From contig JAQULA010000001.1 of assembly GCA_028718845.1 (NCBI GenBank), positions 1 to 35,931 on the forward strand: a stretch of 35,931 nt of DNA. Direction: 5' to 3'. This document shows positions 8,840 to 17,942 of this stretch, in pieces. The notes under the pieces were generated by a model that was not told the origin of the DNA, made no database searches, and saw only the letters and a list, made by a program, of their open reading frames with translations. The stretch's first letter is position 1. Each line of letters starts with the position of its first letter. The translations under genes were made by a program, and so were the position numbers. The DNA comes from Candidatus Omnitrophota bacterium. GTDB taxonomy: Bacteria; Omnitrophota; Gorgyraeia; B26-G9.

Positions 8840-10093
8840 ATGAAAATACGGCCGGGATTTTTGTTCCGTTTCATGGTTTTGTCGGTGATCGCGCTGGCGG
8901 TTTTAGTTATGGGGTTTGAGAACGGGTACTCAGCGTTTGGGTATAATTATTTAAAACAGAGGGAATATGATAAGGCAATTCAATCTTTTGTGATGGCCAA
9001 TAACTATTCCGGGCTGGGCCTGACGTATTTGAAGAGAAAGATGTACCAGGATGCGGAAGAAGCGTTTCGATTGGTAAACGATAAAAAGGGCCTGGGCTTG
9101 GTGTATCTGCAAAAGCATGAGCATAACCGGGCATTGGAATATTTTAAAAGTGTCGAAGATTATGCTGGAGTTGGGCTGGTGTTATGTTCTCAGCATAAAT
9201 ATAAAGAAGCGTTGGAGGAAATGAAAAAACAATCCGATTTTACGGCCGCAGCCCACGCGTATATGGGCATGGGGCAATATCGCAAGGCAATACAGCTCTT
9301 CGAAAGTGCCAATGATTATTCCGGCTTGGGCCTGGCATATTTAAGTAAAGGCGACCGCGAAAAAGCACGGGAATGTTTTGAGCGGAACCTGGATTATTCC
9401 GGCTTGGGGCTGGTAGCTTTGCGGAATGGAAATTTTAAACAGGCACGGGAGTATTTTCAGAAAGAAAACGACGTACAAGGTCTTGGCTTGCTGGCATTGA
9501 ATCGGGGGCATTATACTTTGGCAATAAAATATTTTTTGGAGGCAAATGATAAAAGCGGTATCGGCAAGGCTTATTTTAAGATGGGTAACTATGCTCTGGC
9601 GAAACAATACTTTATGGAGGCCAACGATTATGATGCTTTGGGCGACATGTATTTTTCCTTGCGTGGATTCGACAAGGCTTTCGTGTGTTTTGAAAAAGTC
9701 GGGAATAAGGTGAAAGCTCTGCAATGTTTACGGGAAAAGAAGGACCCTGCGGCGGCGAGTGCCTATGCCGAACAGGCGATTCAAGCCGGGGAAATGGTCC
9801 CGGAATTGCGCCTGCAATTGGGGGAAATTTACCGGTCGGAAAAAAAATTCGATCTGGCCGAGACGCAATTTCGCGTGGTTATGCAAATGGAGGAAATGGA
9901 AGAAGACGGTTTGTTGTATCTGGGGCGTTTGCAGTTCGATACGGGTAAATATTCGGAAGCTTTGACCACGTTCCAATCTTTGCTTTCAAAATATCCGGAT
10001 ACCCGTTACGCGGTTGATGTGCAAATTTCTCTGAAGACCATCAAGACGCTTGCGGGCTTAATCGAAAAAAATAAAAACCAATCGGAATTGTAA
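8840..10093 (+). CDS. Exported protein of ten 26-residue TPR-like helical repeats
   Basis: A 417-residue protein with an N-terminal hydrophobic segment (about residues 7-25) that is a signal peptide or anchor. Residues 28-287 form ten consecutive repeats of exactly 26 residues, with no gaps. The consensus starts N-D-Y-S-G-L-G-L-x-Y-L and ends A-x-x-Y-F-x-x-A. Each should fold as a short helix pair, but canonical TPRs have 34 residues and Sel1 repeats 36 or more. The C-terminal part (about 290-400) contains more usual TPR units. It has a good ribosome-binding site (GAAAGGAG), starts 18 bp after the glycosyltransferase and ends 19 bp before rhs. A scaffold for polysaccharide synthesis or for Rhs export is plausible from context only. 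Confidence 0.75.
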   Translation: MKIRPGFLFRFMVLSVIALAVLVMGFENGYSAFGYNYLKQREYDKAIQSFVMANNYSGLGLTYLKRKMYQDAEEAFRLVNDKKGLGLVYLQKHEHNRALEYFKSVEDYAGVGLVLCSQHKYKEALEEMKKQSDFTAAAHAYMGMGQYRKAIQLFESANDYSGLGLAYLSKGDREKARECFERNLDYSGLGLVALRNGNFKQAREYFQKENDVQGLGLLALNRGHYTLAIKYFLEANDKSGIGKAYFKMGNYALAKQYFMEANDYDALGDMYFSLRGFDKAFVCFEKVGNKVKALQCLREKKDPAAASAYAEQAIQAGEMVPELRLQLGEIYRSEKKFDLAETQFRVVMQMEEMEEDGLLYLGRLQFDTGKYSEALTTFQSLLSKYPDTRYAVDVQISLKTIKTLAGLIEKNKNQSEL

Positions 10094-10112
10094 CCGGAAG
10101 GGGGGGGTAACC

Positions 10113-13100
10113 ATGAAATTTGTCGGTGGACTAAAGATATTATTTTTGATCGGTACGATTTTTTGTATTGTTTTATTGGTTGGATCAGTTTCGCCATCGG
10201 TTGCTTCTCAATCCGATCCGGATGGTCCGGATGACCATGGGATTTGTCCCTCCGGAGGAGAGCAAGATGATGGTCCGGAAGATCCCGATGACGGGCAGGA
10301 AGATGATGACCATCATGAAGACCCGGTGTCGGTAACCGGAGGGAAAATATTTATCCCGGAAACCGATCTGGAGCTTAACGGCAACGGCAAAAAGACTGGG
10401 GTTGCTTATCTGGTATTTAAACGTTTTTTTTCTTCCCAGTCGGCTTTTTCCGGCGCTTTAGGCCGTGGATGGTCGACAACCGCGGATATTCAGGTGCAGG
10501 AAACTGATGTTGGTGTGACTATCCGCACGGCATTGGGCAGGAAGTTGAATTTTGTTAAAGATTCGGATGGAGCATACAGGAATCCGGAATGCGGGTACAG
10601 CACCTTAACCAAGATTGATAGCGATACTTTTGAATGGACTCTGAGGAGAGGAGCGGAATATGTATTTAAACGTTCCGGGCTGGCGACAGAGCCGGAACTG
10701 TTTCGTGTTCAAACCATTGACGATCGCTATGGAAATCGAATAAAGTTTGAATACCTGGAATTTAACGATCAATCCTTGGGAGGGCTGGTGAGCAAACCGG
10801 TGCGTATTGTCGAACCGGCAACCAACCGTTTTATCCGGATCAATTGGCGGGAGTATTATAACGGGCAAGAAAATGTGTATTTGGTTGAATCGATTGAAGA
10901 TAGCGCAGGAAGGAAAGTCAGTTATGAGTATGATTTGGCTTTTAATGTTTTCAAAGGGTACGATGCCAGTTTGACAAGGGTGACTGATCCCGAAGGCAAT
11001 ATTCAAAGATACGAACATGTTTTTGAAGATACCCCGGACACCACGATCTTGCGCGGTTTTGAAGTTACCGATAAAAAAGGCAATACGACAACATATAATT
11101 TCAACGAACCGTACACTTCGGCCATGGATTACCCGGATTGGAATTGGAACCTGCGGGTGGAGTCGGTGGTTGATCCCTGCGGCGGAACCATGAGTTTTGT
11201 TACAGATGAACTTTTGGGGGTGACCGTATATACGGATAAAGAGGGCAATGCCGCGGTATACGATTATTCGCGGATGCTTTTGGACAGCGCGGTATATGCC
11301 GACGGTAGAAATAAGCGATATGTTTATGACTATTTTCGCAATCTTGTGAAATTTACCGATACTGCTGGGAATGAATGGAATTACGAATATGACGGATTAA
11401 AAAATATTACCAAGCGAGTCGATCCCTTGGGATATTCCGAAGAATGGACATATGAGTCACAATACAGTAAGTGGATAATCAAGAAAGACAAAAACAATAA
11501 TACCTGGCAGCGCGGTATCGACGAAACAGGTTCTATTATTAATGAAACCGATCCGCAAGGTAAAGTAATTCACTATACCTATGATAATTTCGGCAATTTG
11601 CTGACCAAGACCGATGCCATGGGTTATACCATGGTTTATACGTATGATATATTCGGAAATATGGCATCAAAAACCGATGCCGAGGAAAATGCATGGGTTT
11701 ATACCTATGATACGGTGGGCAATTTATTAAGCGAAACCGATCCGCGCGGCAATGTTGTTTCTTATACTTATGATAAACTCGGACGGATGTTGACCAAGAC
11801 TGCTTCAGGCGGAGAAAACGAATCTTTTGTATATGATGCCGAGGGTAATTTAATAACGCAGACCGATGCTCAGGGTAATATTACGCGCTACACATATGAT
11901 GCTATGGACCGCAGGATCGCAGTTCGTTTTGCCGACAATACGGAAATAACCTATGCCTACAATGCCATGGGCAAATTGATCACCGAACATAAACCGAACG
12001 GTACCTGGACCTATGGCTATGATGAACGTAATCGCCGGACCTCGGTTACGGATCCGTTGAACAATACCACTACGTTTACCTATGCCGGGTTGGAGGGCTG
12101 CGGCGGCTGCGGCTCCGGAGATAAGATCGCTGGGATTACGGATGCCCGTGGTAATACGACTACGTTTACCTATGATCCCTTGGGCAGAAAAATTCTGGAA
12201 AAAGACATGTATAACAATGCCGATGAATATGTATATGATGCCAACGGCAATCTGATTGAGGCGATTGACAAAATCGGCAGTCATACGATTTATACTTATG
12301 ACAATCTGAACCGGTTGATCGGCATCACTAATCCGCTGGGGGAAAAGGCAGAGATCGGCTATGATGCCAACGGCAACAAAACCCAGGTAAAAGACGCCAA
12401 AGGAAATGTCAGTCAATATGCTTACGACCGAAATAATCGTTTAGTGCAGATAACTGATGCGTTAAGCGGACAGACGCGGTTCGGCTATGATGCCGCGGGC
12501 AACCGGATAACCTTGACCGACGCCGCAGGGAACCATACCGAGTACGATTATGAAAGTCATAACCGTCTGGCCCGGGAATCCGACGCATTCGGCGCAAGCC
12601 AAATGTTCGAATATGATAATAACGGAAATTTACTTAAAAAAATCAATGCCCGGACAGATGAGATCGCTTATGAATATGACGAAAGGACCCGGATTCATTC
12701 CAAAACCGTGCTTGGTGATGGACAGGTGATCTACACCTATGATGAAGCGGGAAATGTTCTTTCGGCAACCGATCCTATTGGCACGCGGACTTTTGCTTAT
12801 GATAACCTGGACAGGCTGGTAAGCGTGACGTATCCCGGCGGACTTGCGCTGCGTTATGAATATGACGCGGTTGGCAATCGCAGTAAATTGATCTATCCCT
12901 CAGGGACCACGGTAACCAACGCATACGATGCGAATAACCGGCTTTCCGGAACAATAATTGACGGAGGCGGTACGCAAAAGGTTTTTTCTTTTGCTTATGA
13001 TGCAAAAGGCCGCAGGACACAGTTGTCATATCCGAACAATGTAATTACGACCTATGCCTATGACCCGTTGGACCGGGTCCTTTCGATTACCACCGGCAAA

Positions 13101-14537
13101 GCGGAGTTTCCCGGCAGTATCTTGGATATCCGCTACACCTACGATGCGGCAGGCAATCGTATCCAGCGTATTGACAATGCCGGGACACATGCGTATGCTT
13201 ATGACGCTTTGAACCAACTGATCAATGTCGTTTATCCGGACAATACCAGCCAGGCCTATGGTTTCGACGCCGTAGGGAATCGGCTGTCTTTGAATGAAAG
13301 CGGTATTTTTCCGGAGTCGGTTTCCGGTTCGTTCAATGCGCTCAACCAGTTGGAACGGGTAACCAGTTCTACTTATAACGGCGGTACACTCGGTTCGATA
13401 AGCGGAACCTGGGCGGATACCAACATCGACGCGATTACCGTTAACGGAAGTTTTGCAACTATCCGCAATGGTGTGTTCGTGGCGGATAATCTTCAGCTTG
13501 TACCCGGAGCGAACACCTTGAATATATCAGCCGAAGACAAGGCCGGCAATATTACCCAGACAACGCTGGATGTGGTTTTGGACAATACTGCCAAGGCTGT
13601 TTACACCTATGACCCAGACGGCAATCTCAAGACATCATCAGTAAAAGGAGTTACCTGGACCTATACCTGGAACGCGGAGAGCAAGCTGATACGCGCGGCC
13701 TCCAGCAGCGGGAAGGTAATTGATTACGGCTACTACGACGACGGCAACCTTGCGTTCCGGCAGGACAGCAGCGGCAAGGTTGTCTATGTTTATGACGGCA
13801 TCCACTGCATCGCGGAATATGATGAGAGCGGAGCGTTGCTCAAGGAATACGTCTACGGCCCGAACGTGGATGAAGTGCTGTGCGCGCAGACCCCGGCCGG
13901 CGGGGTAGCCTATTATCATCAGGATGCGTTGCAGAGCGTAACAGTGTTGACGGATGGGTTTGCCAACAAGATTACAGACTATGAATACGATGTTTATGGC
14001 GCAGTGACGAAAACAACCAGTGCCACGGACAATCAGATCTTGTTTACCGGCCGGTGGCTGGATAGTGATACTAATCTTTATTACTACAGAGCGAGGTGGT
14101 ACGACGTAAGTAGCGGGAGGTTTGTTAGCTGTGATCCGATTGGAGTAATGGGCGGGGTGAATCTGTATGGGTATTGCGGAAATAATTCAGTAAAGTTTAT
14201 TGATCCGTATGGATTGTTAAAATGGTATGGAAATTGGGGAGGACCTAAATGGAGTGGAGGTAAAGAGGTTTCTCTTGAAAATCTTAGCCCTGAAGAGAGA
14301 AACAAATTAAAGGCACCCATAGATGATAGGGATAGATGCTATATGCTGCATGATTATTGCTATTTTTCCTGTGTAGGATTATGTGATAATAAACAAAGAA
14401 TTTCATGTAAAAAAGGTTGTGATCATAACTTAGGCCTTTGTTTACAACAGGCTAAAGATGGCGGGGATCAAAATATCTCTAGTGAAGAAATTAACTTTTT
14501 TAAATCTGAGAAAAATCCATGGATTTATATGAATTAA
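10113..14537 (+). CDS. Sec-exported Rhs/YD-repeat protein with a phospholipase A2-like C-terminal tip
   Basis: A 1474-residue polymorphic-toxin-type protein. Residues 1-32 are a signal peptide or anchor, then a linker rich in Asp/Glu (about 33-70). A DUF6531-like N-terminal domain follows (PVSVTGGKIFIPETDLEL, GALGRGWS). About twenty-five YD/RHS repeats cover roughly 400-1290, with one Ig-like insert near 1075-1155. The Rhs core (FTGRWLDSDTNLYYYRARWYD, DPIG) ends in DPYGL. The tip (about 1368-1474) has a Gly-rich YGNWGGPKWSGG loop and RDRCYMLHDYCY with Cys1409, His1413-Asp1414 and Cys1416. This matches the calcium loop and catalytic His-Asp of phospholipase A2. The tip has seven cysteines and is AT-rich. 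No PAAR or VgrG-type N-terminus is seen, so delivery is probably Sec-dependent, not T6SS. The gene is preceded by a strong GGAAGGGG ribosome-binding site. Confidence 0.88.
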   Translation: MKFVGGLKILFLIGTIFCIVLLVGSVSPSVASQSDPDGPDDHGICPSGGEQDDGPEDPDDGQEDDDHHEDPVSVTGGKIFIPETDLELNGNGKKTGVAYLVFKRFFSSQSAFSGALGRGWSTTADIQVQETDVGVTIRTALGRKLNFVKDSDGAYRNPECGYSTLTKIDSDTFEWTLRRGAEYVFKRSGLATEPELFRVQTIDDRYGNRIKFEYLEFNDQSLGGLVSKPVRIVEPATNRFIRINWREYYNGQENVYLVESIEDSAGRKVSYEYDLAFNVFKGYDASLTRVTDPEGNIQRYEHVFEDTPDTTILRGFEVTDKKGNTTTYNFNEPYTSAMDYPDWNWNLRVESVVDPCGGTMSFVTDELLGVTVYTDKEGNAAVYDYSRMLLDSAVYADGRNKRYVYDYFRNLVKFTDTAGNEWNYEYDGLKNITKRVDPLGYSEEWTYESQYSKWIIKKDKNNNTWQRGIDETGSIINETDPQGKVIHYTYDNFGNLLTKTDAMGYTMVYTYDIFGNMASKTDAEENAWVYTYDTVGNLLSETDPRGNVVSYTYDKLGRMLTKTASGGENESFVYDAEGNLITQTDAQGNITRYTYDAMDRRIAVRFADNTEITYAYNAMGKLITEHKPNGTWTYGYDERNRRTSVTDPLNNTTTFTYAGLEGCGGCGSGDKIAGITDARGNTTTFTYDPLGRKILEKDMYNNADEYVYDANGNLIEAIDKIGSHTIYTYDNLNRLIGITNPLGEKAEIGYDANGNKTQVKDAKGNVSQYAYDRNNRLVQITDALSGQTRFGYDAAGNRITLTDAAGNHTEYDYESHNRLARESDAFGASQMFEYDNNGNLLKKINARTDEIAYEYDERTRIHSKTVLGDGQVIYTYDEAGNVLSATDPIGTRTFAYDNLDRLVSVTYPGGLALRYEYDAVGNRSKLIYPSGTTVTNAYDANNRLSGTIIDGGGTQKVFSFAYDAKGRRTQLSYPNNVITTYAYDPLDRVLSITTGKAEFPGSILDIRYTYDAAGNRIQRIDNAGTHAYAYDALNQLINVVYPDNTSQAYGFDAVGNRLSLNESGIFPESVSGSFNALNQLERVTSSTYNGGTLGSISGTWADTNIDAITVNGSFATIRNGVFVADNLQLVPGANTLNISAEDKAGNITQTTLDVVLDNTAKAVYTYDPDGNLKTSSVKGVTWTYTWNAESKLIRAASSSGKVIDYGYYDDGNLAFRQDSSGKVVYVYDGIHCIAEYDESGALLKEYVYGPNVDEVLCAQTPAGGVAYYHQDALQSVTVLTDGFANKITDYEYDVYGAVTKTTSATDNQILFTGRWLDSDTNLYYYRARWYDVSSGRFVSCDPIGVMGGVNLYGYCGNNSVKFIDPYGLLKWYGNWGGPKWSGGKEVSLENLSPEERNKLKAPIDDRDRCYMLHDYCYFSCVGLCDNKQRISCKKGCDHNLGLCLQQAKDGGDQNISSEEINFFKSEKNPWIYMN

Positions 14538-14548
14538 TGGGAGGGAAC

Positions 14549-15142
14549 ATGTTTATATTATTTTTATATTTTTCACTGATATCTTTATGGCTTAACATTA
14601 TTTCAACTGTTTCATTTTTAGGGCAAATGGGGTATGGATCATTGGACATATTAACAAAACTTATGTTTTTTATTGGTTTTTTGCCTAGCAAATTGCTTGG
14701 TTTAATGCAAGGTGATTTTGCCAGATTTGCTTTCAGTTTTAAATTATATTTTATTAATATGTTGACATGGGGATTATTGGGATGCTTAATATGGGTGTTT
14801 TTAGTTAAAAGTATGCATGTAAAAGAAACAAAGATTAATTTAACAACGCGAAATTTGATTTGGGGGTTCTTAGCAGGTAATTTGTTGTCAATTTTAATTA
14901 TAATTTTTATTACAATGTTTAGCATTGATATTTTTCATCCGGTATTAGGCTTTATAATAGGGCCGATAGTCTTTTTTAAATTTTTTGCGAAGCAACAAGG
15001 AGCACTAGTTATCATCGAAAATATATATTATATCTTTTTAAGCACATATTTTTTTGAAATCACAGCTAAACATAGAAATAAATTTTTGTCAGTAATTTTT
15101 ATAATGCATTTGATTTTCGGAATTTTCGCGATTTTACTTTAG
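14549..15142 (+). CDS. Polytopic membrane protein, predicted immunity to the PLA2-like tip
   Basis: A 197-residue, very hydrophobic protein with about five membrane spans and no family I can name. It begins 11 bp after the rhs stop. The ATG at 14549 has a clear GGGAGG site just upstream; another in-frame ATG at 14537 overlaps the rhs stop and is possible. Position directly behind a toxin-type tip, AT-rich composition and lack of recognisable homology are the usual signs of an immunity gene. A membrane location suits protection against an enzyme that attacks phospholipids. The immunity role is inferred. Confidence 0.6.
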   Translation: MFILFLYFSLISLWLNIISTVSFLGQMGYGSLDILTKLMFFIGFLPSKLLGLMQGDFARFAFSFKLYFINMLTWGLLGCLIWVFLVKSMHVKETKINLTTRNLIWGFLAGNLLSILIIIFITMFSIDIFHPVLGFIIGPIVFFKFFAKQQGALVIIENIYYIFLSTYFFEITAKHRNKFLSVIFIMHLIFGIFAILL

Positions 15143-15178
15143 TGCAAAATTAGCAGGCATAATCCTAATTTTAGATAA

Positions 15179-16036
15179 TATATTTACGACGGCATCCACT
15201 GCATCGCCGAGTATGACGAAACCGGGGCTTTGCTTAAGGAATACGTCTATGGCCCGAACGTGGATGAAGTGCTGTGCGCGCAGACTCCGGCAGGCGGGGT
15301 AGCGTATTATCATCAGGATGCGTTGCAGAGCGTAACAGCGTTGACGGATGGGTTTGCCAACAAGGTTGTATCTTACGAATATGATGTGTATGGTGCACTA
15401 ACCAAGACAGTTGGCACAATAGATAATCAGATCCTGTTTACCGGACGGTGGCTGGATAGTGATACTAATCTTTATTACTACAGAGCGAGGTGGTACGACG
15501 TAAGTAGCGGGAGGTTTGTTAGCTGTGATCCGATTGGGGTGATGGGCGGGGTGAATTTGTATGCGTATGTGGGGAATAATGGCGTAAACAGAATTGATCC
15601 TTTGGGGCTTAAAGTTACGTGTAAGAGAAGTACTTGGGATCCTATTCTTCAGATAATAGATCCTTATGATGGCCCGATTGTAGACTCAAAAGTCGAGTGG
15701 CACTATAGGACAATAGGTGTTAAATTTTTGAGTGGGCCTGATTTTAGTAATAATGAAGATGGGTGTTTAGGATGCAAATGTATTCAAGAATATTTTAAAA
15801 TGGTAAAAATTTCAACGTATTTAGATTATTTGATTGAAAAAGCTACTGTAACATGTTTTGATGACGTAAATAACGCAACATGGATATATGATTTAACAAG
15901 AAGAAATGGACGTAGGTTCACGACAAAAAAAGAAGAATTCCCTGTGGTTCCAACTCAGTTTGAAGATCCAGGGATTGTATTAGGCAACGGAGCTTGCAAT
16001 TGTGAAACTGATGATGCGATTGTGTATGGCAAATAA
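15179..16036 (+). CDS. Orphan Rhs core-tip cassette 1 (no proper start codon)
   Basis: The sequence re-enters the Rhs core abruptly at 15179, directly after an in-frame TAA at 15176-15178, and stays open to 16036. It encodes the core from YIYDGIHCIAEYDE to DPIGVMGGVNLYAYVGNNGVNRIDPLGL, then a tip of about 140 residues with seven cysteines (for example DGCLGCKC and GACNC) that I do not recognise. No ATG or ribosome-binding site fits the start; a TTG at 15230 is the nearest candidate. It is therefore probably silent unless recombined onto the full-length gene. The core stretch 14052-14143 of the main gene is repeated identically at 15446-15537. Confidence 0.75.
   Translation, partial: YIYDGIHCIAEYDETGALLKEYVYGPNVDEVLCAQTPAGGVAYYHQDALQSVTALTDGFANKVVSYEYDVYGALTKTVGTIDNQILFTGRWLDSDTNLYYYRARWYDVSSGRFVSCDPIGVMGGVNLYAYVGNNGVNRIDPLGLKVTCKRSTWDPILQIIDPYDGPIVDSKVEWHYRTIGVKFLSGPDFSNNEDGCLGCKCIQEYFKMVKISTYLDYLIEKATVTCFDDVNNATWIYDLTRRNGRRFTTKKEEFPVVPTQFEDPGIVLGNGACNCETDDAIVYGK
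15251..15471 (+). repeat. 221-bp core block identical to 20019-20239
   Basis: Cassettes 1 and 4 are identical by eye across this block, from GGCCCGAAC to GATACTAATCT. Cassettes 2 and 3, which lie between them, differ. The other exact matches noted are 13752-13907 with 21402-21557 (156 bp) and 14052-14143 with 15446-15537 (92 bp). Confidence 0.85.
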
Positions 16037-16049
16037 AGTGGGGGTGGGT

Positions 16050-16973
16050 ATGAAAAAACTGCTATTATGTTTGGGTATTGGAATGCTTACATATATTTTT
16101 TTTGTTTCCGATGTTGTAGCCAATGAACTTTATTTTTCAACAGCCAAAGGATCAGTTACAACAGAAGAACAGGTTCTTTTCGAAGAAATGGCAGATGAAA
16201 ACGGGCAAACGTTGTTTGTTAAAAAAGAGCCTTTGTTTACCTACGAGGAAATTGTGTCGATTGAAATCGGAGAAAAGCTATCTGATGACGATAAATACTT
16301 AATTGCTTTTCAATTGAAGCCAGATAGCATTAATAAAATAGAAAAATTGTTTAATTCGGAAGTAGAGACAAGATTTGCGATTGTGTTAAACAGGAAGCTC
16401 CTGGGTGCCCCCTTTATGCGTAAAGGAATAATTCCATCTGTAATTACCGCTACAATAAAAATGGATGAAATGCGATTAAAGGAACTGAAAGCGGTGAGAG
16501 AGAAAATAATGGAAGTAATCCCAGGGGTACAAAACACAAGGAATAATTCCGAGGGGGCTTCTTCTGTTAGAATGGAAGAGCAGGGTGATAAGCTGATCGA
16601 CAATGGCGATTATAAACAAGCTATTACGTGGTTTATTAAATTACATGAGCAGTTCCCCGATAACCCGACTTATTATGAAAAAATAGGTTTTTGTTATTTT
16701 CTCTTGAAAGATTATAAAAAAGCGATAGATAATCTTTGCCGTGCCAGGCAGTTAACTGCGAAAGAAAACCAGTGGAAGATTGTGATGATGATTGCCAAGT
16801 CATATCAGTTGCAAGGGGATCGTAGACGTGCAGTCCTTGAAATGGAAAAGGAGATTAAATTTTTTGATAATTACTTAAAGAATAAGTTAGCGACAGATGA
16901 TTCAAAACTGTTTTTTCAGATTAGGAAAAAAATATTTGAAGATGAACTAAAAGTGCTGAAGGCCGAAAAGTAA
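16050..16973 (+). CDS. Exported protein with SecDF-P1-head-like and TPR domains, candidate immunity for cassette 1
   Basis: A 307-residue protein starting 13 bp after cassette 1 behind a G-rich ribosome-binding site. Residues 1-25 are a signal peptide ending near VVANE. The first half (about 50-160) includes RFAIVLNRKLLGAPFMRKGIIPSVITATIKMDE by type, which resembles the SecD P1-head pattern 'lAivLdgkvlsaPvi...i'; I give only moderate weight to this. Residues about 185-290 hold three TPR units. By position it would be the immunity gene of cassette 1. It is larger and more domain-rich than usual immunity proteins and is exported. It could instead be an accessory gene carried along with the cassette. 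Confidence 0.55.
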   Translation: MKKLLLCLGIGMLTYIFFVSDVVANELYFSTAKGSVTTEEQVLFEEMADENGQTLFVKKEPLFTYEEIVSIEIGEKLSDDDKYLIAFQLKPDSINKIEKLFNSEVETRFAIVLNRKLLGAPFMRKGIIPSVITATIKMDEMRLKELKAVREKIMEVIPGVQNTRNNSEGASSVRMEEQGDKLIDNGDYKQAITWFIKLHEQFPDNPTYYEKIGFCYFLLKDYKKAIDNLCRARQLTAKENQWKIVMMIAKSYQLQGDRRRAVLEMEKEIKFFDNYLKNKLATDDSKLFFQIRKKIFEDELKVLKAEK

Positions 16974-16997
16974 ATACGCGATTTTGTAGCCGGCACC

Positions 16998-17884
16998 CCT
17001 ATACCTGGAACGCGGAGAACAAGCTGATACGCGCGGCCTCCAGCAGCGGGAAGGTGATTGATTACGGCTACTACGACGACGGCAATCTGGCGTTCCGGCA
17101 GGACAGCAATGGCAAGGTTGTCTATATTTACGACGGCATCCACTGCATCGCCGAGTATGACGAAACCGGGGCTTTGCTTAAGGAATACGTCTATGGCCCG
17201 AACGTGGATGAAGTATTGTGCGCGCAGACTCCGGCCGGCGGGGTTTTCTATTACCACCAGGATGCTTTGCAGAGCGTGACGGCATTGACCGATGGATTCG
17301 CCAACAAGATTACAGACTATGAATACGATGTTTACGGCGCAGTGACGAAAACAACCAGTGCCACGGACAATCAGATCTTGTTTACCGGCCGGTGGCTGGA
17401 TGTGGAGACAGGGTTGTATTATTACCGGGCGCGGTGGTATGATTCGGAAACCGGGAGGTTTATCAGCTGTGATCCGATTGGGGTGATGGGCGGGGTGAAT
17501 TTGTATGGGTATTGCGGAAATAATGGTGTCAATAATACTGACCCATTGGGATTAGAAGGATGGTATCATGATGTTTTTGATGACCCAGTTCGGTGTAATG
17601 GGAGTGATTCCTGTGAAGTGTTAAAAGCAAAACGATGGCATTTTATGCTAGTTTTAGCTGCGCGTCTAACTGAAAAGGCCTGGAGAATAAGTCAAGGGTT
17701 GTCTGTAGATGAAGGGCATGATCGGGCGATAGAGTCAACTTTTCAAGGAATTAAGCGTTGTTCTGATTTAATAAAAATTATTTGTAGAAAAACTAAATGC
17801 GATGATAAAAAAGAATATTTTGATGATTCATCCGTGTTGCCCAAAATTACAACAGTTACACCGCCGCCAATGTCAGGTTTTTAA
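16998..17884 (+). CDS. Orphan Rhs core-tip cassette 2 (no proper start codon)
   Basis: Rhs core homology begins at about 16998 (YTWNAENKLIRAASSSGKV), 24 bp after the preceding gene. It runs through DPIGVMGGVNLYGYCGNN to the NTDPLGL boundary, then a tip of about 108 residues with five cysteines, a GHDRAIE motif and a Pro-rich end. I do not recognise the tip family. The frame is open upstream into the previous gene, so there is no native start; GTG at 17054 is the first plausible codon. The core here is close to the main rhs gene (NKITDYEYDVYGAVTKTTSATDN) but uses DVETGLYYYRARWYDSETGRF afterwards, a different core allele. Confidence 0.72.
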
Positions 17885-17942
17885 AACTGGTTTTGGAAGC
17901 GGAACATTAATAAAAAAATAAATTGTATTATGGGGGATAAAA

